64,000 nt of DNA. Origin: Seiridium cupressi. Lineage: Eukaryota; Ascomycota; Sordariomycetes; Amphisphaeriales; Sporocadaceae. Positions 42,245 through 54,210 of the stretch are shown here, piece by piece. The stretch spans positions 558,001-622,000 of the forward strand of contig JARVKI010000007.1 of the NCBI GenBank assembly GCA_036674765.1. Direction: 5' to 3'. Both the position numbers and the translations under genes were made by a program. Numbering within the stretch: the stretch's first letter is position 1; every line of letters starts with the position of its first letter. The notes below the pieces were generated by a model. That model saw only the letters and a list, made by a program, of their open reading frames with translations. It was not told the origin of the DNA and made no database searches.

Positions 42245-42995
42245 TGTCTCTGTCGTGAAATTGGCTGGATACAGAAGTCTGAGGAGAACTACAGTACCTG
42301 GTGAATGGGAAATAGACGTGTGGCTGAGGACTATGGTTGATGGGGAGCAGCAAAAAAAAGGACTCCGGATATTTATATGAATAGGTAGAAGTCTCGGCTA
42401 TTTTGCCGTAGGTACTCTGAGCTAGAAACCCAGCGGCTACTTGGGTAAATTGTTGCTTGCGAGTGGACCAAGACAGGGAGCCACGCCTCAATGATTATGA
42501 AGTGGCTCTATCGGATATTGTTTAGTACTTTAAATATACTGAGGGTGATATCGTACGGCCGTCTAAGAGAGACCCCCAAGTGGATACCGCAAATGGCGGA
42601 TCATCCGTTGCGTACAGCCACACAAATCTCGGTTGCCTAGGCCATGCTTGAACCAGCAAGAAGTTTGGTCAATAGACATTCGGATTCATCAATCCTACTC
42701 CCTCGAGAGACAGTGTGACACGATGGATCTGGAGACATGTCGGAATTCTAACCAATCGGATGGTGAGACGGAGGGTCGGACACTCGTAGGCCCCTGCGGA
42801 CATAAGTGGCTAGTTACGGTTCTCACCAATAGTGGATGCCTCGATCCTCCGCCGCGTATAAAGGGTTTCTCCCTGACGACACGGATCATCCGATCTTTGC
42901 TGGGAATATATGGCCTTTCGTCGATTCTTTGCTCGGTGGTCACTCGTGCTTCTCTCGTGACTGTCGTGACTGTCCGACTCGTCCGCCGCTACAAA
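42245..42995. promoter_or_regulatory. Shared divergent promoter, DHA1 transporter / regulator 2
   Basis: 751 bp between the divergent starts. A frame in phase with regulator 2 is open from 42633 but lacks family similarity, so it is taken as leader. Co-regulation is inferred from the layout only. Confidence 0.5.
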
Positions 42996-45650
42996 ATGTC
43001 CGATCAAGAAGGGCGTAGGACTGAGACTAGCCCAGCGGCCCGCCCCCGGCCGCCCCCCAACCGTCGACGCGACAAGGCTCAATTAAGCTGCAACCTATGT
43101 CGGAGGAGGAAGTACGGATGCTCCTTATCTCCTTCTCTTTCCTCTTCACCAAAGCCCTAGGTCGCTGAACCCTTTAGATTAAAATGCGACCGTACACAAC
43201 CCTGTGAAAACTGCGCCAGGCGAGGCCTAGAGTCACAATGCAAATTTGTGGCTGGCGACGCAGCGGCGCACTTGGAGCGTCGGGCCTCTGCTTGTACCAA
43301 GCCCGTTGATGTTCAGGAGAGACTTCGCCAGTTGGAAGACCAGATCGACACGATGATGCATCGTCGTGCCTCCTCAGAGACGAGACACGAGACGGTTTCT
43401 CTCCCTACTCCAGCAGAATCTGGTGAGAGCATGGGCACAGCCACTCCAACAGATAGAAGCCCCGATACATTCGCGGGCACGTCACTTACAGACTGCTCTA
43501 GCTGGTCATCTATTCTGCGCGAGCTACGAGCGGGAAGTACAAGTTTTGACTGTACTCAGAAGCTCCGGGCTTCTCCGCCGGCGACCAACATGCAAAGTCC
43601 TGGCCCTCTGCTGCTTTATGGTATGCGACCCCCCGAGTGCCTAATTATCCTGTTGAGCTAGTTCGTTTGTCGTCAAAAGGTTACTCGAGATGTATTTATT
43701 AGTCGCTCTAGAGGAATGATAATGATCTCTGACTGTCACAAGGTTGCACGCCAGTCACGTCCTTCGACGAATTATTAGCATCGATCCCGTCACGTCCCCT
43801 CACTAACCGGCTGGTATCGAATTTCTTCAATGGGCTTGATCTGTCATCAGGTACGTCAATAATTCCTTGTCACTCTTGAAAAATTTAATTGATTGCCTTA
43901 CTTAGCGTTCATACATGGGCCTGAATTCCTGAAAGAAGTGAGTCGTTTGATTCTGTGAAGTCCAAGGCTCTGATAACTCATAAGCCAACAGTACAACAAC
44001 TTCTGGAATGATCCGAAGAGAGCCTCTCCGTTCTGGTTAGCCATACTGTATGCAGTATTGTGTACATCCATCCAGTTCCAGAAGGCAAATCCAGAGATAG
44101 CCATGCTTTCCGTTGAATCTCTGGACGCATCCCTCGCGCACTTCAGGGAAAAGATTGTCCAGTGTCTCATGTTCGGACGGTACACCAATGGCGGCCCGTA
44201 CGCAATACAGGCCTTGCTGCATTATGTTATTGTTGAGCTGTTTAGCACGCCTGATGCAAATACGGGCCTCTGGGTGATCTCAGGGATAGTGGTTAACATG
44301 GCCAATCGAATGGGGTACGATCGCGACCCCATGCATCTTCCCAACATCTCCCCTTACGAAGCCGAGATGAGGCGACGACTGTGGAGATCGTTGGCGGTTA
44401 TGGACAGTGCTATTTCCGAATCGGTCGGCGCGCAACGGTTCATAAGCAACGTTGACAGTGTGCCCGAGCCCCGAAACCTCCTGGATTCGGACTTCGATGC
44501 CACCACGTACGTACCTTTCTTAGGTGCCACACCCCCTTCTTTTAATATCTTTAGAATTTACTTTGATAGTGATACAACGCCTTGAGAGCCGGAAATCCCT
44601 AACATTTATTTTCCAGAACTCGTATGACTTGTCAGTAAGAATAATTGCTAACTCCAGTTATATGCAGAGCTGTCTTGCCTCCTCCCCGACCGGATAGTGA
44701 GCCTACGCCAATGCTCTACTGCCTAACTAAAGGCAGAGCATTGGAGGTATTTGGCCAGGTGACTGATTTGGTTGCTGGCAATCGACCATGCGCATATTCC
44801 GAAGTGATGAAGGTCGACTCTATACTCACTGCAGCTCACTCGGGCATGCCGGCTTGTTACAAGTGGCGGACTTTCGCTCAATCCATCACAGACCCATCAC
44901 AGATCATCTGCCGACGCATGTTTCTCGAAATAGTTTACCTCAAAGCTAGAGTGGTTCTGCACCTGAAGTATGTAGGACCATCAAAGGACCAGGACCGGGA
45001 CCGGTACGCATATTCGCACAAGACGATTTTCAACTCAATATCGAGACTTCTGGATTTTCACCATATCTGTGATGAGGAGACACAACCTACAGGTCAACTC
45101 TTCTCGGTGAGATGGCGGTACCTAATTGCTGTGCACCAGAACTTTTTGCTTGCCAGTATTGCTGCTTGCTTTTTTCTTGAATACAACAGGTCAACCATGA
45201 ATGCGGTGGATCTTGCCGAATTCGAAAAGCTCTGCCGTAGATCCCAGGGTATTTGGATCCGTACTAGCCGATCCTCGACAGAAGCAGCAAAAGCTGCAGA
45301 GGCTTTGCGGATTTCCTTGGACAACATGGATAGCACCAACGTCTCTTCCGAACCTTCAGTCGAACATCAGCAACCGATGAATACAGATCTTACTCTCGAC
45401 TCATGGAGTAATAACTATCTTCCTGGTGAGTATCATCGAAACTCTTATAGCCCCTGGGAACCAATGTGCTGACAGCGAAGATTACTTTGGAGGATTTGAT
45501 TTGCCATTCTCCTACTTCGGCCTCTTTGATGGCCTGTCAGTGCCTCCCCCTATTCCGGACGTTCCAGACACTCCTCTCGTCCCCCCAGTTACAGGCCAAT
45601 CAGCTGAATGTCTAATTTCTGGGTCATGGGATCCAACACCTGGAGTTTGA
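42996..45650 (+). CDS. Zn2Cys6 transcription factor with fungal_trans domain (regulator 2)
   Basis: Nuclear regulator, 713 aa in seven exons: 42996-43111, 43178-43620, 43743-43850, 43906-43937 (32 nt), 43992-44506, 44668-45425 and 45481-45650; all phases close. The Zn cluster is split by intron 1: CNLCRRRK then LKCDRTQPCENCARRGLESQC, giving Cys32, 35, 42, 48, 51 and 60. A dimerisation coiled coil follows (VQERLRQLEDQIDTMM). The regulatory domain includes FWLAILYAVLCTSIQ, GLWVISGIVVNMANRMGYDRD and MRRRLWRSLAVMDSAIS. The C-terminal tail is Pro/Ser-rich (SVPPPIPDVPDTPLVPP), like an activation region. It shares its promoter with the DHA1 transporter gene, the most likely target (inference). No damaged codons seen. 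Confidence 0.9.
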
Positions 45651-46488
45651 ATTACTAGAGGTCATGGCGATCCGTCTACATGCCTCAGCGTGGAATTTCG
45701 AAAGCACGTGGAAGGTCTCCACGGCACACTACATTCTGGACTGCCTGAAATAGCCCCATATGGCAGAGACAAGCGAATGTGCTACAACCAGCAGCACCAG
45801 CTGAGTCGTACGATCAATGAGCATAAATCGAAGATCTAGACGGCATGGGAAACATGCAGGACGGTTTTTCGCGGCAACATGACACAAAAGTGCGATTTGG
45901 GGCGCTCCAACGTGGATGCGGTCAAGTCTTTGACTGACTGTCGAGGGTATATGAGAGGGTTCTTTGAACAAGGAGCCTCCAGCTTGTGTAGCAGACAGAC
46001 GCCTGTCACATAGAAATTCGAATCTGAACATAAAGGACAAGGCAAGACATAATTTCGACGCAGGAATAGTGTAGACTCAAGTCGCCGAGGACTCGACATA
46101 ATAGCTGACCCTTCAAAGCTCGAGGCTCTCGCTTAAACATTCTACTGGGAATTTAAAGAACGCCGCTATTCAAACTGACGCCAGTCCAACATTCTCGACA
46201 AGAGGTTCGCACAACTAATCATCAATGATATCCATGGGAAGACGAACCCAACGGACTAGAAAGCCACCTATAATTGGCAAGCTGATGATCGTACATTCTT
46301 TCCTGTAGTATCCCTCCCGCAGCACTGGAAGGAAGAATGCACGTTTCAATACGATTGAAAGGCAAGCTACTATAGTAATAGAAAAGGGTATCGTGAAGTC
46401 AACCGTGCTGTCCTCTGTTGCCCCTTTGCCGTTCCAAACTACCTTCATGTCATGATACCTGTGGCTACGCGAAATAAGCAACGTGGCC
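45651..46488. other. Intergenic, convergent 3' ends
   Basis: 838 bp between regulator 2 (+) and the coiled-coil gene (-). Overlapping minus-strand frames at 45729-46099 show no domain. Confidence 0.5.
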
Positions 46489-47613
46489 TCAAACTCTTGC
46501 ATTTTCCACCGGAGCATGCGAATAAGTCTGAGCGTGGAGTTCGTAGCTTGGCGGCCCATCGCTGCCACGAGCTGTGCGCTCGAAGATGTCCCGTCTTGCA
46601 TTCTGCAACTCTGAACGCGCCTCGTCCAATGTCTCCGACTTGGCCTTCTGATCCCAGTCAAGTTCTTGTTGCTTGGACGTAGCGCCACGGAGCTGTGCGT
46701 CAAGGACATCCATGCATCTCTTGAGCTCCATTTTCGAGTCCTTGATTTTGTCATGGAATGCCATGTCCGTGAAAATATTGTCGAAGAACACATCACTCAT
46801 GAGACTCCCCTGGGCGATCTTCAGCGGCGGCAGATCATGGATCATTGGGTCCATCTGCTTCGCGCGGCTGAAATGCCAGAACGCATCATTGACCAGCATC
46901 TCTGCTTTGTTCAACGCATTCCGCTCCATCATATCCGACATGGTTCCGCCGCCAAACATGTCCATTCGACTGTGATCCAGTGCTTCTTCGATGTTCACAC
47001 TAGCGTTGCGGAAGCGTTTGCCAGCTTCCTGCAGGCCAGACACCGCCTGCTGCTGAGCATCGGCTTTGCTTCTGGCCTCTTGGTATGTCTGTAGAGCTAG
47101 ACTGCACAAGCGCTCCTTGTTGTCCTCCTCCGGGAACTCGGGGGTGACTCCATGGAAAATAGAATTATACAAGCCGTCGAGGTCCCTTTGGGCCTGGGTA
47201 TGCCGGGCCGACTGCTGTTCCAATTCCGTCCTTGCGCGCACGGCCTCTTCGTGCAGGTTCTTGAGGTTCTTCTGCTGCTCTTTTGCCTGGTGCTCTTCCT
47301 GCAGCGCATCGAAGTAATCCCGTTCCTCCTTGGCGGCGCGGGCCTCGAACTTTTCCGTCTTGCGGCCGACTTTGTATGCAAAGCGGCGCATGACCGAGTC
47401 TCGATAAGTCGTGTGCTCCTTCAGCTCCTTTTCACGTTTCCGATCGAGCACTTGGATTTGTTTGGCAAGATTGGCCAGCTGATTATCTAGGTCTGCAATG
47501 TAGCGCCTCTGCTGCTCGAGATCTGGTGGCGCATGATCTGTCTCGGATAGGATGGCGAGCAGCTCGCGGTTACGCGGCGCTGCCTCCTGTATCTGTGTTA
47601 TGGTCGAGCTCAT
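46489..47613 (-). CDS. Conserved coiled-coil protein of unknown function
   Basis: Single-exon 374-aa protein with no catalytic domain that I recognise. Residues about 25-165 are strongly heptad-like and charged (DLDNQLANLAKQIQVLDRKR, EARAAKEERDYFDALQEEHQ). Residues about 170-300 form a second mostly helical region with SRMDMFGGGTMSDMMERNAL and FSRAKQMDPMIHDLPPL, and another heptad stretch follows to about 350. The C-terminus is disordered (GPPSYELHAQTYSHAP). The charged helices with a Gly-rich flexible joint suggest a scaffold or membrane-remodelling adaptor, but I assign no function. Start MSSTITQIQEAAP at 47613 is preferred; an in-frame Met at 47718 adds a basic leader without family character. 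No signal peptide or membrane helix. Confidence 0.82.
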   Translation of the reverse strand: MSSTITQIQEAAPRNRELLAILSETDHAPPDLEQQRRYIADLDNQLANLAKQIQVLDRKREKELKEHTTYRDSVMRRFAYKVGRKTEKFEARAAKEERDYFDALQEEHQAKEQQKNLKNLHEEAVRARTELEQQSARHTQAQRDLDGLYNSIFHGVTPEFPEEDNKERLCSLALQTYQEARSKADAQQQAVSGLQEAGKRFRNASVNIEEALDHSRMDMFGGGTMSDMMERNALNKAEMLVNDAFWHFSRAKQMDPMIHDLPPLKIAQGSLMSDVFFDNIFTDMAFHDKIKDSKMELKRCMDVLDAQLRGATSKQQELDWDQKAKSETLDEARSELQNARRDIFERTARGSDGPPSYELHAQTYSHAPVENARV

Positions 47614-48337
47614 GTTGAGCGACGGGTTAGGCTTGAGTAGGTGACGGCTGGGGAGATAAGTTTTACGTCGTGGGACAAACAATGTATGACATCGACCCTC
47701 CGCTGAGCGGGAGACCATCTACTCATATACCTATTCAAACAACAGGTGCCCGAGGATGAAATGCTGAAGCACTGCCACCAGCTTTGACTTGAACCATCTT
47801 GGCAGTCGCCATTTTTGAGACCAAAAAGGCGCTGTGTCGCGCCGTCACTGAAAGATCGCTCGGCTTTGTCGCTGGGAATCTGGAGTCACTATGGCATCGT
47901 CGCTGCTGCGCCTCTTGATTGATCCAGCGTTCTGTCAGCAGCGATCCTTCGGGCTTTACGGTTTGCTTGGCGGGCATGAATGACGTTATTAGCCTATCGT
48001 TAGGGCTGTGGAAGTACCTGTAAGAACTCTCCGCCCCGCTTGGCGGCCTCTCTAAGGGCCCATTACAAGTAAGCAGGCAAGCTGTGAAGCTCAAATGTTC
48101 CGTCGGCTTGCTGTCGAATTTGACCCACGCCGTTTGCGTTTTCGATCAGTACACATGTGGAAAGGGAATCGTAGTTTTCAAAACATCTAGCATTGATGCT
48201 CTGCGAGTTGATTGGTGGCCATACGCTGCAGCAAAGCGAACCCGCATTCTGCAGCGCATCAACTATACGGAAACTGCAGGATTAAGTGCTTCCAATAACC
48301 AAGTCAAGCCCTTTTGTGGATGTAGCCGCCATCTTCA
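47614..48337. other. Intergenic, 5' of coiled-coil gene and 3' of DHA2 transporter
   Basis: 724 bp. Frames at 47735-48094 (-) and 48084-48563 (+) have no domains; the latter overlaps the last exons of the transporter antisense. Confidence 0.5.
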
Positions 48338-50836
48338 TCACTTGCGAAGCGCGCGTTCCCTCAGAGAGATTGCCGCGATGAAGCCCAGGGTTGAGCACAG
48401 AAGAGACACATCTGTAGAAGTCAATACGAACTGTCATCCTCCATCATTGGGTGCGCTCTTATTGGGAACTTACAGTGACTATACTCAATCCCCACGATGT
48501 ATGACTCCACAGCAGCTTCTGCAATCTCGCGGGGAGCCCGATCAAGATAACCAACGTCCGTAGCTGCTGCTTCAATGACCTGGTAACAGTTTAGCAAGTA
48601 CAATGGCTGGCTGGGAAGCGTACTAGTTACCTCTTGTATGTGATCTGCACTCAGACCAAGCTGGGGGAGTCTGGCAAGGAGCCCATTGCGCAAGCCTCCA
48701 ACTATGAGAGCGCTTCCCACCGCCATACCGACAGTCGCACCAGTTGGTCCCACCAAGAAGAGGGCGGACGTTGCGGATGCCTTGTCCTTGGGGTCGATGG
48801 AAGCCTGCAGCGCGACGAACAGAGCGCTCTGTACCATTCCCGTGCCCAGTCCACTAACAATTGCCAGTCAGATCGATTCATGCGATGCTCTTTCCATCCA
48901 TACATGTACTCACCCAGGAATGATATACATGGACTCGGCCCAATTAGTATCACCATGCCATCTCAGAATGAGGAGTGAATAGCAAAGGATACCGGCAGCT
49001 GTTGCGAAAATAATCAGACTCCTGTAATGGCCAGTCCTATAATACAGCTGTCAGCAATCCTCGGATTTGTATGATCAACAGTGGGATCTTGTACTTCTTA
49101 ATGATGTGCCCCGCGGCCAATGCACCGACTGTATTCCCAGCGACGGCGGGGAACAAGTGAGCACCTGCCACTGTGCTGGAGGATCTCTGGGTGACCTGAA
49201 AATAAAGAGGCACGCTGAACATCATCTTGAAGCACATCAGCAGTGTAGAGCATGATAGCAATACGAAGAAGCTACAACTCACTGTAAGCTGTGCTGCCAT
49301 TTGACACCCAAGAATAAAATAACTGAGGACGACGTTCCTGTTGCGCAACAGTCTGACGGGGAAGATGGGTTCCCGAGCCCAATATTCTTCCACAGTCAGA
49401 AATGCACCAATCAGAATAGAGCCAGCAAGGAATAAACAGATGATGGCCGGGTGGTTCCAAGATAGCTTGGATCCTCCGATTTCAAGGGGCAGCATGAGCG
49501 AGAAGATTCCTAGGCCGAGCAGTGAAGCACCAGCGAAATCGATCCGCCCAAGCTGACTTTTCAGTTTGATATCAGTTCGGGATGCAAAGTCTGTCTTCAA
49601 CGGCGGCAGAACAATCCAGCATAAGACGACCGCGATAAAAAAGATAGGTGCCTGCCCAAGGAAAGACCTGAGACAAGGGTTAATACTCGAGATTTGAAAC
49701 TTGTGTGTCTACTCACCATCTCCATCCAATGGTGTCAGTCAGCCAACCTCCAACAGGACCTCCAAGACTCCTACCAGTAGTTGCCACAATATTCAGATAA
49801 CTTTGCCATCTACATCAAATCAGGGTCAGTAATTACTCTTACGGATAGGTTCTGGGGGCTATGAAACAGGTCTCGGGAGTATGCAACCCTCAAGGCATTG
49901 TTATCAAGTTCAGAAAGAAGCTCAAAGAGGAAAGAAAGGACCCAAGAAGGTACGTACGCGGCAACCTCTCTCAAAGGAGCAAGATCTAATATCCGTCAAT
50001 TAGCTGGGCATAAAATGAAATAGCTAGAAAATAGTACCTGTAATGATCAAAGCAGTAAGCACAGTCATTCCAGCACCTCCGGAACCTGATATGACACGTC
50101 CAACGATGACCTGCCACAATGTCTGCCCGGCACCGCTTAAGGTCAGTGAGGTTAGTTGTGATTGAAAAAAAAGAGACCTGTCTTCTTACTTACACAAGAG
50201 CACTTCATTGGTCCAATTAGCATTTGTCCACAGCAGAAGGCAATTTTCATGGTATATACTCACCACCCAATGGCAAACAAGCCATAGCACATCAGTAATA
50301 AAGCCTTTCGGCCAAAAATGTCGCTCAGTTTCCCGTACTAACAAACACGGTTCAGAAACTACCGACAAAATAATAAGAACACGTCGGACTTACCACCGAC
50401 TGAGTAGCCGAGCCAGCAAGCATAAAGCCAATAAACAGCCAACTCGAGTTCTCTAGATCGTTAAACTCGGACCCTATTACTGGATGCGTTGCCATAACAA
50501 GAGACCCGTCCGCATTGGCAGTGAAGGCACCTAGGAAAGCATATAGTTGTCAGCTGCAGCCCCAGTGATCCGACGGATATAGCGGGACTCACCAATTAGA
50601 AGCGCAACGACAGTTCTTGCTATAAAAGTGGTACTGTATTTTCGATCGTCGTCCTCGGTAGGTACGATTGCAGGTGTGCTTTCAGGGTCACGCACGACAC
50701 TCCCATAGTTATGGGGTTCGGATCCGTCGCTGGTCGATTTCCCTAGTAGACTCGAGGTCTCACTACGAGTGGCGGTGTTGCTCTGCGAAGACGACGCAAC
50801 CTCATCATCCCCTCCTGCCTCGTCGTGTTCCAGCAT
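48338..50836 (-). CDS. MFS transporter, DHA2 (14-TM) type, 13 exons with a 9-nt micro-exon
   Basis: Multidrug or vacuolar amino-acid type exporter, 579 aa. Exons: 50836-50593, 50530-50394, 50337-50264, 50202-50194, 50135-50038, 49985-49958, 49809-49717, 49667-49283, 49225-49080, 49036-48914, 48853-48631, 48579-48474 and 48411-48338; every phase closes. The N-terminal tail is acidic/Ser-rich with EASSLLG-like TSSLLGKS. Motif A after helix 2 is YGKLSDIFGRK; motif C-like GGPVGGWLTDTIGWRW is in helix 5. The micro-exon supplies the codons between FAIG and GAGQTLWQVIVGR, restoring IGCALVGAGQTLW. The last short exon adds VSLLCSTLGFIAAISLRERA, the final helix. One donor (49079, gttgat) is weak. Orthologous DHA2 proteins include yeast VBA transporters. 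Substrate unknown. Confidence 0.9.
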
Positions 50837-53339
50837 GTTTGCTATCAGTCAGACGCTTGAGCCTGTCTCAGTTTCAATAGCTCTCCTAGGGTGATCAGCT
50901 ATCAGCTGAGTCTCAACTGCGAATAGCACCTAGAAATGAGCCTGTCAATTCAAGTCTCGATGACCTAAATCCATCATCTGAAATTCTTCTCGGTTGCATA
51001 AGCACGACGCATTTCCCGATTTGCGTCAATTGCGGGTGGGGCCCTCTCCCAGCGCTGTGGAACCGCTGTTATCGAGTGCTATATTAATCAGTCGCCATAC
51101 AGACTCGAAAGCACGACATCGCGCTATACGCATTTTGGCATGCGATAGATTTGTTAGGCAAATGGTCTCGTTTTAATGGTGTCTGTATCGCGTCCCGATG
51201 CCGAAGCCAATATCTCGAGCAGTTTCGCGTATTGCATTGTTAGTGAGCAAAATCAAGATCCAACTACAATGAATGCCATATTGACGGAGGGGGGATGTAT
51301 GGGAACATCATAGCATAAGCACTATAACGTTTTATGACAAGATAGCTAGAAGTTTGAAGAAATAATGTCCACAAAGAAACTATCAATGTCTAATCAGACC
51401 CGTAGCGCTCAAATTGAGATTTTTACTTACTATTGAACATGAAATTAATTGAATCACGTCAACACCGCATCATAAAACTTAAACAGGATGCCCGCTCGGC
51501 TTGGTGCTGCCACAGACGGACACATGGCTGATGCTTGCACGCCTCTAGGGCGACTATAAAACCTTCTCTATGAACCATCCATTCACCATTATGAACTGCG
51601 AAGCGGCAGTCTTGTGGGTAGATAAGTTGTATATCTGGCCAGGATCTGTCTACAAATCGAGATCCATTCTTTCACACAAGTGTCGTCGAATGCTCAAGCA
51701 AACTTACACCCAGGCTGTACAATCGTCCCCATTGGTACACGAAACAGAGTGATAAATTATCCGCGATCCACTGAAAACCAACTCGCTGGTTCATACGTGG
51801 TATTACTCATCGACTTCCATATGCTGGAAACCTTTTGCCTTCCCCAGCTTCAAACTCCCAGAGCTCAACGTTGACGTGTTCAAAGTAAGATACGGTCGAT
51901 CCTAAGAATATATTTTCAGTTAATCCGAGCAGAGCCGTTAATCTTTGCGACTTCGGCAGTTTTTCCACTTAAAAGACCTAAAAGGCCTAGAATCCTCGGT
52001 GCTATGCCCATGTGAGAAGTGATAATATTCGTTCTACAGTCTTCCGACCCTTCCAGTCTTCTAATATCATGTGGGATATTGTTGTCTTTCTCGAACCTGC
52101 ACTCTCTGCCACGCGAAAGGGGATCTGGCTAGCATGAAGCCTTTATCACGCACGTAAAAGATTGAATTATTGTACATGTTATTGAGCTTTTTTAGCCTTG
52201 CGGCAACGTGGTTTAAGAGCTCGTAAGAACTCGTTCACCCCTGGGAGGTCTCGCAAGAGGAAAGCAGCATGATTATCCGGAGCTTTTGCCTTCGCCAAGA
52301 AGACCAGGAACTTTCTATGTCAGTACATCGACTAAGTGGGAGCCGTACCGGCTGATATTTACTATTTATTGAGCTGAGAATGATGATAGGGTACTCGCGT
52401 GCAACTGTATTCAACATGAATTTTGACTTTGGTAAGTCCCTTGACTCAGTAATGTGGAGTGCGACTCGCTTGACACCGATCTGCAGAACTACAGAAATGA
52501 TTCCAAATAATTTAACCATCAAAATACTGACCAGTATGATGTTCAGTATGGGAAATACTGTAGCCGGCTGTTCAATCAGCCATGTAGATAGTTCTTGTTT
52601 GAAGCTTGACCGGGGAAATCAGGACAACGTCCTATAGTAACAATCAGCAATTAGTCAATCAATCACCTCTTATAGTCATGAGAATGATGATTACGGAGTC
52701 GATATGTGATATTAGCATTATGAGCCACTCATCGAGTCCTAGAAGTTTCTTGAGAGACAGCTAATTGCCTTATTATTGACACACCTATTGGACAGCGTCT
52801 CCCGTCGAGCAGAATTTTCTTTGCCAAAAACATCTAGTCGTGCGACTTCATACGTGCTAGTCATCTTTCAGAATGAACATATTTTCTAGGAAACTTCTGA
52901 ACTCCTAGTTAACAATGCATGATCGGCTTCGTAAGCCGATGGATTTGATCTTCATCGTTGAGGGAGTAGATTGCACCAGTGATCACACTCGCTCCGTAGG
53001 CCACTAAAGCAACCAGAAATTCGCGTGTAAAGACGATTCAAAAGGAAGACAGAGATTCTACTAGATACAATTGATCGACTTGGGAAGTTACCGAATGTAT
53101 GGTATAATTATTTTGCGTCGCAACTCTTAGAAGGGGCCGGCCGTGTTCTTGAAGCATGTTCCTATGTGCAAAGAAAGTTTAGTTCCCAACTTCCATTTAT
53201 GATTTCGTCTCAATTTACCATGGTTTGCAGCCATCGGTGTAAAAAGGCCGCTCGACTACATGAACTTGTATATGCTTCTCGTTCTCTACTCAAAACCCGA
53301 AATCACAACTGTGCCACGAGATTGAACATCGTAGGCGGA
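50837..53339. other. 2.5-kb intergenic stretch
   Basis: The first few hundred bases are the DHA2 transporter's 5' flank. The rest is AT-rich with many stops. Frames at 51570-51874 and 52235-52637 are short, overlap antisense and show no domain. No transposon signatures recognised. Confidence 0.5.
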
Positions 53340-54210
53340 CTATTCAGCTGCTGGCCAGAGGAACCATATTGCCGTCACCACTAGCTTGAGAGCAGCAGCA
53401 ATCCACAGGATACCGGCAGCGCCCAGCTCGCTTCTAACCAAGAGACCACCAACAATACCGCCTACCAAAAGCAATGCAGGTGCACCAACTCTGCGGTTCC
53501 TTTCTGCGTTGTTTGCAGCGAACAATTCCGCATCGGAGAAAAGGTCACAGTAGATGCTGGTCAAAACGACGCTGGTCAAGGCGTTGTACTTGAGCGCTCT
53601 GCTGACGACGGCCTGTCCACAGCTCTGGAAGGCGACCAAGGCAATGGGCACCAGAACAACCCACGCAAGCTCGTCATCGGACTTGGGGCCCCATGTCAGA
53701 ATTCCTGCCGCCGCAATAATAAAAGCCATCTGTAGAATAAACGAAGCGCATAGTACCCAGCGGCGGCTGGGCATGAAGTATCGGTGAAATCGACTGAACA
53801 CGAAGGATCCCACACAGAAGGAGATCAATGAAGTGCCAGACTTGATCCATCTCGTAGACTCGGTGGGCGCCGCTAAACCAAGGCCGATATAGATTGTGTT
53901 ACCTAGCGGCATTTCAGCTCGGCATATTCTAGCATTCGAAAAATTGGGTTGATCACTCACCCGTTTGCATGGAGACGAAAGATCCCCAGGTGTTGATAGA
54001 CGCACTATCAAGTAGTCCAGTGATGAAGTAGCACGATAGCAGTATCAGGTCGGCCCAATCCCTATGGACGTTGGCAGTAAGGTATGACCGCCAGCTGGAC
54101 TTGGAAGCGGATTGACCCAGCAGCGCTTGTTCTTCATCTCCCCTGCGTGAGTCGGCCCTGAGGTTGGATGCCGCATTACCGACGGTGCCGTAGCCGTTCT
54201 CTGGCGCCAT
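53340..54210 (-). CDS. DUF1275 (YoaK-like) membrane protein
   Basis: Integral membrane protein of 270 aa. Exon 1 is 54210-53961 and exon 2 is 53902-53340, with a 58-nt intron in phase 1. After a hydrophilic N-terminus (about 45 residues) come six or so helices: LILLSCYFITGLLDSASINT with the hallmark GLLDSASxxxxGxFVSMQTGN across the intron, TSLISFCVGSFVF, WVLCASFILQMAFIIAAAGI, WVVLVPIALVAFQSCGQAVV, VGAPALLLVGGIVGGLLV and ILWIAAALKLVVTAIWFLW. DUF1275 proteins have no settled function; some are linked to membrane or metabolite transport. It is divergently transcribed from the oxalate decarboxylase, with about 1.1 kb between starts. Intact. Confidence 0.92.
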
